Shown one piece after another: positions 1 through 5,854 of a DNA stretch of 13,835 nucleotides (the first letter of the stretch is position 1; each line of letters begins with the position of its first letter). Where the stretch lies: the NCBI GenBank assembly GCA_946481135.1, contig CAMLMQ010000060.1, positions 1-13,835 on the forward strand, in the 5' to 3' direction. This stretch comes from an uncultured Microbacteriaceae bacterium (GTDB lineage Bacteria; Actinomycetota; Actinomycetes; Actinomycetales; Microbacteriaceae). The position numbers were made by a program, and so were the translations under genes. The notes below the pieces were generated by a model. It searched no databases and was not told where the DNA came from. It saw nothing but the letters and a program-made list of their open reading frames with translations.

Positions 1-56
1 AGAGCAGCGGACTCATAATCCGTCGGTCACGGGTTCAAGTCCCGTCCGCCCTACCA
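1..56 (+). tRNA. tRNA with CAU anticodon (elongator Met, or Ile2), 3' part only
   Basis: The window opens inside a tRNA; the acceptor 5' strand and most of the D arm lie off the left edge. The anticodon arm is visible as a five-pair stem (GCGGA with TCCGT, one G-U pair) closing the loop CTCATAA, so the anticodon is CAU. The T arm (ACGGGTTCAAGTCCCGT) follows. The 3' end is a CCGCCCT acceptor strand, a discriminator A and an encoded CCA. Position 34 modification decides between methionine and AUA-isoleucine, and the sequence alone does not settle it. The initiator is unlikely because the anticodon stem lacks three consecutive G-C pairs next to the loop. Confidence 0.9.
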
Positions 57-110
57 GGACTCCCGGCGGGTCGGCGTGTTCGTCGGCGAACGGCGAGCCT
101 CGCTGCGGCT
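57..110. terminator. Convergent spacer with two short hairpins, possible weak terminator
   Basis: This 54-base spacer separates the tRNA from the stop of the opposing transporter gene. It holds two perfect five-pair inverted repeats: GTTCG/CGAAC with loop TCGG (78-91) and GAGCC/GGCTC with a seven-base loop (95-111), the latter just reaching the transporter stop codon. Neither has a T tract. They could end transcription from either side, but both are short and such repeats are common at this GC content. Confidence 0.25.
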
Positions 111-1163
111 CTAGTGCGAATGCCGGTGATGGGCATCCGGGTAGTGACTGTGCGTATGCGTCACCGGCTCGTGGCTGTGCACGTGCCGGTGCCTCACGCC
201 CGCTGCGACCGGCTCGGCGTGCTCATGGTCGTGATGGTCGTCGTCGTGGGTGTGCCAGTGCTCATGCGTGATCGCGCCGTGCGTGTGCTCGTGTTCGTGG
301 CGCTCGGTCAGGTGGAGCCACACTCCGAGCGCCATGAGGAGCGCGGCGACGACAAGGGTCCAGGTCACGGTCTCGCCCATGAGCACGGCGACGACGGCAC
401 CGAAGAACGGGGCGACGCTGTAGTAGGCACCGGCCCGCGCCGTTCCGAGGTGGCGCATGGCGACGATGAAGAGTACGAGCGACACGCCGTAGGCGACGAG
501 GCCGACGCCCATGGCGGCAGCGATGCTCCACGCGGGCGGCAGGCTCGCGCCGAGCAGGAACGCCAGCGCCAGGTTGACCGGCCCGGCGACGCCGCCCTTG
601 ACGGCGGCGAGCCAGGCGGCATCGTTCAGGGCCACCATGCGGGTGAGGTTGTTGTCGACGCCCCAGCACACGCACGCACCGAGAACCGCGAGCGAGGGCC
701 AGACGGCGCCGAACTCGGCCGAACCCGTGGGAATCGACAGCACGACCGCTCCGGCGACGATCGCCACCATCCCCAGCGCGATCCTGCGGTCGAAGTTCTC
801 GCGGAACACGAACCATGCCAAGAGCGCGGTCGCCACGCCTTCCGCGTTGAGCAGGAGCGATGCCCCGGAGGCAGGCATGCTCGAGAGGCCGAACATGAGG
901 AGGACCGGCCCGGCCATGCCCCCGAAGAACACCGCGCCCGCGAGCGGAAGATACTCACGCCGCTGAAGTCGCACGCATGGCGAACGGCGGGCGAGTCGGT
1001 AGATTCCGAGGCCCACCCCGGAGCCGGCGTAGAGCAGCCCGGCCAGCAGCCACGGTGAAACCTCGCCCAGGAGCAGCTTCGCCACCGGCGTCCCGGCCCC
1101 GAAGAGCAGCGCGGACGCGATCCCGGCCTGCACGCCGGGATGGCGGAGCGCGCCGAGGTTCAC
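111..1163 (-). CDS. EamA/DMT-family transporter with His-rich C-terminal tail
   Basis: The protein has 350 residues. About ten hydrophobic helices form two EamA repeats, at roughly residues 10-143 and 155-285, the standard layout of drug/metabolite transporters. Substrates of this family vary and cannot be read from the sequence. The unusual part is the C-terminal tail, residues 284-350, with 24 histidines mostly as HxH or HH, mixed with Asp and Glu. This composition suits divalent metal binding, so a metal-linked role is a reasonable inference but not shown. The chosen start is GTG. It has no Shine-Dalgarno site, but TAGCCT lies exactly 6 nt upstream, consistent with a leaderless message. 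It is divergent from the DUF305 gene across 142 bp. The family call is firm; the function is open. Confidence 0.88.
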   Translation of the reverse strand: MNLGALRHPGVQAGIASALLFGAGTPVAKLLLGEVSPWLLAGLLYAGSGVGLGIYRLARRSPCVRLQRREYLPLAGAVFFGGMAGPVLLMFGLSSMPASGASLLLNAEGVATALLAWFVFRENFDRRIALGMVAIVAGAVVLSIPTGSAEFGAVWPSLAVLGACVCWGVDNNLTRMVALNDAAWLAAVKGGVAGPVNLALAFLLGASLPPAWSIAAAMGVGLVAYGVSLVLFIVAMRHLGTARAGAYYSVAPFFGAVVAVLMGETVTWTLVVAALLMALGVWLHLTERHEHEHTHGAITHEHWHTHDDDHHDHEHAEPVAAGVRHRHVHSHEPVTHTHSHYPDAHHRHSH

Positions 1164-1175
1164 GCGTCCAGGCTA
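1164..1175 (-). promoter_or_regulatory. Predicted leaderless promoter (-10 box) of the EamA transporter
   Basis: Read on the minus strand, TAGCCT (1170-1175) is followed by six bases and the GTG start. A start site at or beside the GTG would give a leaderless mRNA. No convincing -35 box is visible. Confidence 0.5.
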
Positions 1176-1228
1176 ATCGCGCTCGCGAAGCCCGCACCTC
1201 CGCTTTTCCCGCGCGGCCGTCAACCCTG

Positions 1229-1258
1229 TTGTCCTCGGCGCGTGCCTCCGCGTACGAC
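1229..1258 (+). promoter_or_regulatory. Possible promoter of the DUF305 gene
   Basis: TTGTCC (1229-1234) and TACGAC (1253-1258) are separated by 18 bases, matching four and three positions of the vegetative consensus. They lie about 50 bases upstream of the DUF305 start, leaving room for a leader with the strong ribosome-binding site. The match is partial. Confidence 0.3.
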
Positions 1259-1291
1259 GGGAGTGTCGACGATCCACCGACCACGACATCG

Positions 1292-1298
1292 AAGGAGG
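1292..1298 (+). promoter_or_regulatory. Strong Shine-Dalgarno site of the DUF305 gene
   Basis: AAGGAGG lies seven bases before ATG 1306 and fixes that start. It is the strongest ribosome-binding site in the window, so this gene should have a leadered message, unlike the transporter facing it. Confidence 0.85.
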
Positions 1299-1305
1299 GT
1301 GGCAG

Positions 1306-1881
1306 ATGACCGACCACAGTGCGGAGCGGCCGCAGAACGACGGGAACGAGAAGGGGCACAGCCAGCGGCGGATGTATCTGCTGTTCGGCGCGATGATCCT
1401 CACGTCGACGACGGTGATGTTCCTGCTGACCTACACGAACGCGTTCAGCATCGACCATGTGCGGTGGAGCGAGGAGCGCTTCTACATGGCGCTGCTCATG
1501 GGGTCGGCGATGGCGATCATCATGCTCGGCTTCATGTGGGCGATGATGTACCGCAACGTGAAGGTGAACATCGCGATCATCCTCGCGGCTCTGGCCCTGG
1601 GAGGGTCGGCGCTCGGGCTCTCCCGCTCGCAGGTGCTCGTCGATGACGTCGCCTACATGAACGGGATGATCCCGCACCACTCGATCGCGATCCTCACGAG
1701 TGTGCGCGCCGGCATCGACGACGTACGGGTGCGGGAGCTCGCCGACGAGATCGCCGCGACGCAGCGGGAAGAGATCGCCGAGATGAAGTGGCTGATCGAC
1801 GACATCGCCGCCAACGGACTCGTGACGACTCAGGAGGAGGCGGAGCGGCGTCCCGTGCCCGACTTCTCGGGCGAGCGCTGA
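1306..1881 (+). CDS. DUF305-domain membrane protein with methionine-stripe helix
   Basis: The protein has 191 residues. A short polar N-terminus is followed by three predicted membrane helices (about 22-42, 58-81, 86-105) and a C-terminal DUF305 domain. The domain motif MNGMIPHH is at 118-125, with a later REEIAEMKWLI stretch at 154-164. Helix two carries methionines at 61, 65, 69, 73, 77 and 81, one every fourth residue, so they line one helix face. Together with the Met/His-rich DUF305 motif this suggests soft-metal (copper) contact, an inference; the family has no settled biochemistry that I know of. The start is fixed by AAGGAGG. Its 3' end overlaps the convergent WYL gene by 52 bp. The divergent neighbour is the His-tailed transporter. 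Confidence 0.88.
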   Translation: MTDHSAERPQNDGNEKGHSQRRMYLLFGAMILTSTTVMFLLTYTNAFSIDHVRWSEERFYMALLMGSAMAIIMLGFMWAMMYRNVKVNIAIILAALALGGSALGLSRSQVLVDDVAYMNGMIPHHSIAILTSVRAGIDDVRVRELADEIAATQREEIAEMKWLIDDIAANGLVTTQEEAERRPVPDFSGER

Positions 1882-2834
1882 AGACCGAACGGGCGGGGAT
1901 CGCCATCGCGGATCCGCCCCGCGAAGCCGTCGAGTGCGTCGACGAACTCCGGCGGCCCCTCCACGGTGAACGGCGCGTCGAACCGCAGCACCCACGACAG
2001 CAGGCCCGCCCACGACCACGAGCCGACGCGCACGCGCGTCGTGGTCGCCGTCACCGGCTCCATCGACCCGTCGCCGATCCACGGCGCGACATCCCGGGCG
2101 GGCAGCTCCAGCACGATCTCGCCGACGCACGGCCACACGTCGTCGGCATCCGAACCCTTGAACCGCGCGGCGAGATAGCTGCGCGCGTCGCCGCCCGGGA
2201 TGTCGCGCGGCGTGAACGGCGCCCCACCCGTCTTCGGCGTCATGCGGTCGAGGCGGTACACCCGCCAGTCGGCACGGTCGAGGTCCCAGGCGACGAGGTA
2301 CCACCGGCCACCGCGGGCGACGACGGCATGCGGTTCGACGCGGAGGGGTGGGCGCTCGACGTCGTCGCCGTAGTCGAAGCGGAGGGTGCGCCGGTCACGG
2401 GTCGCCGTGCTGACCGCTTCGAGCACGCGCGGGTCGACCCCGCCGGGAGCGCCGGCGCTCTCGAACCGGATGCCGTCGATGCGGTGGCGCAGTCGCGAGG
2501 GCATCACCTGCCGCACGGTCGCGAGGGCGCGGGCGGCGGCATCCTCGAGGTCCACCCCGGCTGAGGCGACGCTCCGCAGTGCCACCGCCACCGCGACCGC
2601 CTGCTCGTCGTCGAACAGCAGCGGCGGCAGCTCGGACCCGGCCGCGAGCCGATAGCCGCCATCCGGGCCCTTGGTCGCCGCGATCGCGTACCCGAGTTCC
2701 CGCAGCCGGTCGATGTCGCGGCGCACCGTGCGGGGCGTCACCTGCAGGCGATCGGCGAGCGCCTGGCCCGGCCAGTCGCGGCGCACCTGCAGCAGCGACA
2801 GCAGCGCGAGCATCCGTGACGAGGTTCCGGGCAC
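1830..2834 (-). CDS. WYL-domain transcriptional regulator (YafY type)
   Basis: The protein has 334 residues from the preferred start. It begins with a DeoR-like helix-turn-helix (about residues 4-55), including a recognition helix around TVRRDIDRLRELGY. The WYL domain (about 140-205) contains the signature GRWYLVAWD, and a C-terminal WCX-like region follows. WYL proteins generally act as ligand-responsive DNA-binding regulators; the ligand here is unknown. I chose GTG 2834 because the family-like sequence begins there and GATACT sits exactly 6 nt upstream. A TTG at 2852 would add six residues but would place the promoter box inside the gene. The last 17 or so residues, after DPRPFGLQ, look like an unconserved extension. 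They are read antisense through the end of the DUF305 gene. It is divergent from the VOC gene, a likely target. Confidence 0.9.
   Translation of the reverse strand: MPGTSSRMLALLSLLQVRRDWPGQALADRLQVTPRTVRRDIDRLRELGYAIAATKGPDGGYRLAAGSELPPLLFDDEQAVAVAVALRSVASAGVDLEDAAARALATVRQVMPSRLRHRIDGIRFESAGAPGGVDPRVLEAVSTATRDRRTLRFDYGDDVERPPLRVEPHAVVARGGRWYLVAWDLDRADWRVYRLDRMTPKTGGAPFTPRDIPGGDARSYLAARFKGSDADDVWPCVGEIVLELPARDVAPWIGDGSMEPVTATTTRVRVGSWSWAGLLSWVLRFDAPFTVEGPPEFVDALDGFAGRIRDGDPRPFGLQRSPEKSGTGRRSASS
1890..1921 (+). terminator. Possible imperfect hairpin after the DUF305 gene
   Basis: Nine bases past the DUF305 stop, GGGCGG (1891-1896) can pair with CCGCCC (about 1914-1919). An alternative inner pairing is GGATC with GATCC. 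The alternatives compete, bulges are needed and there is no T tract. The element lies inside the 3' end of the opposing WYL gene. It could stop DUF305 transcripts, but the evidence is structural only and weak. Confidence 0.3.
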
Positions 2835-2934
2835 GGAACGAGTATCGCCCAAGTAGAGGACAGAAAGCGTCCGCTACACCCGGAAGTGTGTACATGCGGC
2901 GATCGACCGCGATCCACGAATCGAAGGACATCCG
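2835..2934. promoter_or_regulatory. Divergent control region between WYL regulator and VOC gene
   Basis: On the minus strand GATACT (2841-2846) lies six bases before the WYL GTG start, a predicted leaderless promoter. On the plus strand GAAGGA (2923-2928) lies six bases before the VOC ATG and is its Shine-Dalgarno site. Between them are a TGTACA palindrome near 2889 and a GCGATC direct repeat spaced 10 bp (2899 and 2909). Either could be a regulator site, but both are short. I could not place a convincing VOC promoter. Confidence 0.5.
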
Positions 2935-3399
2935 ATGACCATCACCACGACCACCCACCTCAACTTCCGCGGCACGGCCCGCCAGGCGCTGGAGTTCTAC
3001 CAGTCCGTCTTCGGCGGCACCCTGACGGCCGCCACCTACGGCGACTTCGGGATGCCGGCGGGCCTCCCCGGGGCCGACAAGGTCGTCTTCGGCCAGGTCG
3101 AGAGCGCCAGCGGCTTCCGCGTCATGGCCTACGACATCCCCGGGGAGGACAGCGCGGATGTCGCCGCCACCGCCGGCACGACGCGCCGCGAGAACGGCAC
3201 CACCATCACCGACCGCACGTTCTTCCAGTCGGTGCGCGGCGAGACCCTCGACGGGATCGCCGCGCTGTGGGAGGGCCTCTCGGTCGGCGCCGAGATCGTC
3301 GAGCCGCTCGCGGCGTCGGCGTGGAGCCCCGGATTCGGGATGCTCACCGACCGCTTCGGCGTGACGTGGGTGCTCGACGTGCAGCCCGCCGCGGGCTGA
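2935..3399 (+). CDS. VOC-superfamily protein (PhnB/glyoxalase-like)
   Basis: The protein has 154 residues, the usual size for PhnB-like members of the vicinal oxygen chelate fold. The N-terminus matches the family pattern: a beta strand (HLNFRGTARQALEFY) followed by the FGGTL turn. The second half (FFQSVRGETLDGIAALWEGLS, then GFGMLTDRFGVTWVLDV) is typical of the paired beta-alpha-beta modules. Enzymatic activity cannot be assigned; many PhnB-like proteins have no known substrate. The start is supported by GAAGGA six bases upstream. The gene is divergent from a WYL regulator, which suggests it is that regulator's target. The last codons form a hairpin and a second, larger hairpin lies just beyond. 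Confidence 0.87.
   Translation: MTITTTTHLNFRGTARQALEFYQSVFGGTLTAATYGDFGMPAGLPGADKVVFGQVESASGFRVMAYDIPGEDSADVAATAGTTRRENGTTITDRTFFQSVRGETLDGIAALWEGLSVGAEIVEPLAASAWSPGFGMLTDRFGVTWVLDVQPAAG
3382..3398 (+). terminator. Seven-pair hairpin at the VOC stop codon
   Basis: CAGCCCG and CGGGCTG form a perfect stem around a three-base CCG loop. The 3' arm includes the first two bases of the TGA stop. It precedes the larger hairpin at 3410-3443, and both could act in ending VOC transcription. There is no T tract. Confidence 0.4.
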
Positions 3400-3409
3400 C
3401 GTCGCCACG

Positions 3410-3443
3410 ACGACCCGGCGGGCGCCTCAGCTCGCCGGGTCGT
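3410..3443. terminator. Bidirectional terminator hairpin between VOC and YciI-like genes
   Basis: ACGACCCGGCGGGC (3410-3423) pairs with GCTCGCCGGGTCGT (3430-3443): 14 pairs with one G-U in the plus-strand RNA, around the six-base loop GCCTCA. The outer 11 pairs are perfect. It sits between two converging genes and includes the last codons of the minus-strand gene, whose stop codon lies in the loop. There is no flanking T run on the plus strand; U-poor hairpin terminators are described in actinobacteria. It is the strongest hairpin I found in the window. Confidence 0.65.
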
Positions 3444-3765
3444 ACATGAACTCCCGCAGCTCCTGGTCGCACTGGCAGGCCGCGGCGATCTTCGCCGCCC
3501 ACAGCTCCGCGGCGGCGCGGTCGGGCAGTTCGAGCACGGTGAACCCGCCGTCGAGGTGCGATCCCGGGTACGTGCCGGAACGCACCGACCCGTCGGCGCT
3601 CACGAGTACGGGGTCGACGCCCTCGTGGATGCCGCCGCCGAAGACGTAGACGCCGGCGGCCTTCGCCTCCTCGATGACGGCGTGCGAGTCGATGCCCGCC
3701 TGCACGAACTGCTCCTCGCTGAGCTGCATCGCCGCGCCGGGGAACGAGATGAGGTATTTGGTCAC
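3427..3765 (-). CDS. YciI-like protein (YCII-related domain)
   Basis: The protein has 112 residues, the usual length for the YCII-related family. It starts MTKYLISFPG and folds as a single alpha-beta domain by pattern: an N-terminal strand, the helix LSEEQFVQAGIDSHAVIEEAKAAG, the FGGGIHEGVDPVLVS strands, then a GGFTVLELPDRAAAELWAAKIA strand-helix. The family resembles dimeric ferredoxin-like muconolactone isomerases and its roles are mostly unknown. A longer reading frame continues upstream but lacks family similarity there. GTG 3765 is preferred because the conserved region begins at it and CAAGAT sits 6 nt upstream. Unlike many YciI genes in actinobacteria, no sigma factor gene is adjacent. 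It is divergent from a membrane protein gene. Confidence 0.85.
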   Translation of the reverse strand: MTKYLISFPGAAMQLSEEQFVQAGIDSHAVIEEAKAAGVYVFGGGIHEGVDPVLVSADGSVRSGTYPGSHLDGGFTVLELPDRAAAELWAAKIAAACQCDQELREFMYDPAS

Positions 3766-3801
3766 GGGTCGATCTTGCACCCGGATTGCAGAGGATGTCT
3801 C
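3766..3801 (-). promoter_or_regulatory. Predicted leaderless promoter of the YciI-like gene
   Basis: On the minus strand GAGACA (plus positions 3796-3801) and CAAGAT (3772-3777) are 18 bases apart, and CAAGAT ends six bases before the GTG start. It is the only leaderless-type start in the window with a recognisable -35 box (four of six positions). Confidence 0.5.
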
Positions 3802-3817
3802 CCTCCCCGCGACATCC
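3793..3817. promoter_or_regulatory. Perfect 7-11-7 inverted repeat, candidate operator
   Basis: GGATGTC (3793-3799) and GACATCC (3811-3817) are exact inverted repeats around an 11-base spacer, in the 117-bp divergent region between the YciI-like gene and the membrane protein gene. The left arm overlaps the predicted -35 box of the YciI-like gene, so a bound dimer could block it. No regulator gene is directly beside it. Confidence 0.4.
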
Positions 3818-3865
3818 GGCGTCGGCGCGACGATCGGGACGTGCCCGTCCGGGCCACCGAACCCC

Positions 3866-3872
3866 GAAAGGA
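3866..3872 (+). promoter_or_regulatory. Shine-Dalgarno site of the six-helix membrane protein
   Basis: GAAAGGA lies ten bases before ATG 3883. The spacing is a little long but acceptable, and the site supports that start over the upstream in-frame extension. Confidence 0.6.
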
Positions 3873-3882
3873 ATGCTCCACC

Positions 3883-4590
3883 ATGACCGCAGTCGCCACT
3901 CCCGGCACCGCCACCGAGGCCACCCCGGCCGAACGTCGCATCCCGACCCCGCTCTTCCGCTTCGCGGGCGTCGCGCTCATCCTCTTCCCGGTGCTGTTCA
4001 CGCTCGGGATGATCTTCTCCCCGCCGCAGACGGCCCCCGGCGAGGCCGGCTACATCGAGTCGCTCGCCGCCGACCCGGGCGTCAGCATCCTCTCGGCCAC
4101 GTTCCTGCACTACGCCTGGGTGGCGCTCGCGCTCGGCGTCATGGGCGTCATCGGACTCGTCGCGAGTCGGCGCGGGCGCGCGTGGGTCGCGATCGCGGCC
4201 GTCGTCGTCGCGTTCGGGGCCGTTCAGATGTCGGGTCTGCTGCTCTCGGACTGGTTCCTCATCGGCATGGGCACGACGCTGCCGATCGAGCAGGCCGTCG
4301 AGGTCGATGCCGCCGCGAAGCAGGGTGTCGCCGTGCTCGTGTGGCTGATGTCGGCGCAGGCCGCCGCGATGCTCGGCGTCCCCGCGCTCACGCTCGGGCT
4401 CGCCCGTGCACGCGTGATCAGCTGGTGGATCGCGCCGCTGCCCATCGCCGCGTTCGTCGTTCCGATGTTCAACCTCGGCGTCGTCGCCGCGATCGCCTTC
4501 CTGCCGCTCATGGCGCCGGTGATCGTCGCGGGCGTGAAGCTCGTGCGCCAGAAGGCGCCGCGGATGACGGTGGCGGCGACCGCTCAGTAG
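3883..4590 (+). CDS. Uncharacterised multi-pass membrane protein
   Basis: The protein has 235 residues and about six predicted membrane helices, near residues 24-44, 66-90, 98-120, 145-170, 176-195 and 197-218. A 20-residue Thr/Ala-rich N-terminus precedes the first helix. The loop after helix one carries SPPQTAPGEAGYIESLA, and a conserved-looking LSDWFLIGMG stretch follows helix three. I do not recognise a named family and assign no function. The reading frame is open further upstream, but GAAAGGA places the start here and the upstream translation is Arg-rich shadow sequence. It is divergent from the YciI-like gene, and its last seven bases overlap the end of the convergent LCP gene. Confidence 0.8.
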   Translation: MTAVATPGTATEATPAERRIPTPLFRFAGVALILFPVLFTLGMIFSPPQTAPGEAGYIESLAADPGVSILSATFLHYAWVALALGVMGVIGLVASRRGRAWVAIAAVVVAFGAVQMSGLLLSDWFLIGMGTTLPIEQAVEVDAAAKQGVAVLVWLMSAQAAAMLGVPALTLGLARARVISWWIAPLPIAAFVVPMFNLGVVAAIAFLPLMAPVIVAGVKLVRQKAPRMTVAATAQ

Positions 4591-5780
4591 TTGTTGCCGA
4601 CGGTGCAGGTCTGCTCCGACGCCGGCTGTCCCGTGATGCTCGGCGGCAGCGCCACCGGCTCCCCGCCTTCGGGCGGGGTGCTCGGCGACGGCGACCCGGA
4701 TGCGGTCGGGTCGGGCGTGGGGGTCTCGACGACCTCCTCGCCCGCCTGGGCGCCGCCGCCCGGGTCGCCCGTGACGACGACGGGTCGGTCGGCGGCGAGG
4801 GCGTCCATGAGGATCTGCGCCTCGGCCCGCCGCGGCGCGACCCCGCCGACCCCGCCCATCGTCGTCGCCCCGGTCGGGTAGGAGACGAACGCGATGCTCG
4901 ACAGGGGGATGTCGCGCAGCGCGAGCGCCATCGACGCCATGACGTCGAGCGAGCTCAGGGAGGTGCTCAACTGCATGTTGCTCGCCGCGGCCTGCGCGAG
5001 CGAATAGACGGTGATCGGGTTGGTGAGCACGCCCTCCGACTTGATCTTGCGCATGAGCGCCGAGAGGAAGAGCTGCTGATTGCTCACGCGGGTCGTGTCG
5101 CTGCCGTCGCCGACGCCGTAGCGGCTGCGCAGGAACTGGAGGGCGTCCCACCCCTGCAGGTTGTGGGTGCCGGCGTCGAGGCGCAGACCGATCTGGCTGT
5201 CGCGGATCGGCTCGGCGACGCACACCTCGACGCCGCCGACGGCATTCGACATCGCGATGACGCCGTCGAACTCGACCTTCGCGGCGTACTCGATCTCGAG
5301 CCCGGTGAGCGTCTCGACGGTCGACACGGCGCACGCGAGCCCGCCGTAGGTGAGCGCCTCGTTGATCTTGCGCGTGCCGGGGTTGCCCTCCGAGCATCCG
5401 GTGATCGGCACGAACATGTCGCGCTGGAAGCTCACCGCGACGGCGCTGCGGCTCACGGGGGAGAGGTGCAGCAGGATGTTGACGTCGTTGAGGTTCTCGC
5501 CGCGTTCGCCGTACGCGGGGTTGCCCTCGCCGCTGTCGCTGCCGACGATGAGGATGTTGACGGGCCGGTCGATCGGGCCCGCGTACACGGGCGCGTCGCC
5601 GGGGGTGCCGATGTCGACGCCGGGTCCGATGCTCGACGCGAGTTGCCAGGCCGCGATCGCGGCGACCGACGAGGTCGCGACGAAGATGACCGCGAGCGCG
5701 CCCGCGAGAAGGGCGAGGGCGGCGCGCACGGGTCCGCGGCGCGGGAGGCGTCCATGACGCGCGGTGATCGGGTCGGTCAC
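4584..5780 (-). CDS. LytR-CpsA-Psr (LCP) family cell-wall glycopolymer ligase
   Basis: The protein has 398 residues. A basic cytoplasmic N-terminus and one membrane anchor (about 20-45) place the rest outside the cell. The LCP domain spans about 72-250. Visible landmarks are NILIVGSDSG, NDVNILLHL (Asp99), SFQRDM (Arg120, Asp121), the INEALTYGG segment, and the LQFLRSRYG...TTRVSNQQ stretch with Arg218, Arg220 and Arg231. The family transfers lipid-linked glycopolymers onto peptidoglycan. Residues after about 345 form a Pro/Thr/Ser/Gly-rich tail, usual as a wall spacer. Four extracytoplasmic cysteines (129, 150, 187, 392) could form disulfides; this is inferred. The GTG start has TAGGGT exactly 6 nt upstream. 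The gene lies downstream of the MarR-type gene, same strand, 74 bp apart, probably with its own promoter. Confidence 0.92.
   Translation of the reverse strand: MTDPITARHGRLPRRGPVRAALALLAGALAVIFVATSSVAAIAAWQLASSIGPGVDIGTPGDAPVYAGPIDRPVNILIVGSDSGEGNPAYGERGENLNDVNILLHLSPVSRSAVAVSFQRDMFVPITGCSEGNPGTRKINEALTYGGLACAVSTVETLTGLEIEYAAKVEFDGVIAMSNAVGGVEVCVAEPIRDSQIGLRLDAGTHNLQGWDALQFLRSRYGVGDGSDTTRVSNQQLFLSALMRKIKSEGVLTNPITVYSLAQAAASNMQLSTSLSSLDVMASMALALRDIPLSSIAFVSYPTGATTMGGVGGVAPRRAEAQILMDALAADRPVVVTGDPGGGAQAGEEVVETPTPDPTASGSPSPSTPPEGGEPVALPPSITGQPASEQTCTVGNNY
4661..4678 (+). terminator. Seven-pair hairpin with TTCG loop, possible read-through terminator
   Basis: CCCCGCC and GGCGGGG form a perfect stem around TTCG, an extra-stable tetraloop when read as plus-strand RNA. 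It lies about 70 bases past the end of the membrane protein gene and inside the opposing LCP gene, where it encodes part of a Pro/Gly-rich tail. It could stop plus-strand transcripts running into the LCP gene, but it may be chance in GC-rich coding sequence. Confidence 0.3.
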
Positions 5781-5792
5781 GTCTGCACCCTA
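5781..5792 (-). promoter_or_regulatory. Predicted leaderless promoter (-10 box) of the LCP gene
   Basis: On the minus strand TAGGGT (5787-5792) is followed by six bases and the GTG start. No Shine-Dalgarno site is present. It implies that the LCP gene is transcribed separately from the MarR-type gene upstream. Confidence 0.5.
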
Positions 5793-5854
5793 GGCAGACG
5801 ACGCTGGGTGCGGGCTGCATCCGCGCTGAACGCGGCGCGGTGCCGGCGTCGTGC

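Noticed and set aside
1..110. Possible integration (att) site at the tRNA 3' end
   Set aside because: No integrase gene, no repeated tRNA 3' fragment downstream, and the following genes look like ordinary chromosome.
120..320. CGTG-rich repetitive stretch resembling a tandem repeat
   Set aside because: It is explained by the His-rich coding tail (CAC/CAT codons on the minus strand); spacing is irregular.
955..2304. A 449-codon minus-strand frame across the transporter start, the DUF305 gene and the WYL gene
   Set aside because: It spans three better-supported genes in other frames and has no recognisable domain.
3766..5820. Long minus-strand frame extending upstream of the YciI-like gene, and a plus-strand frame over the LCP gene
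   Set aside because: Only the YciI part has family sequence; the remainder is Arg-rich shadow opposite or out of frame with the membrane protein and LCP genes.
5821..5835. CCGCG-N5-CGCGG hairpin between the MarR-type and LCP genes as a terminator
   Set aside because: Only five pairs and no T tract; such repeats are frequent by chance at this GC content.
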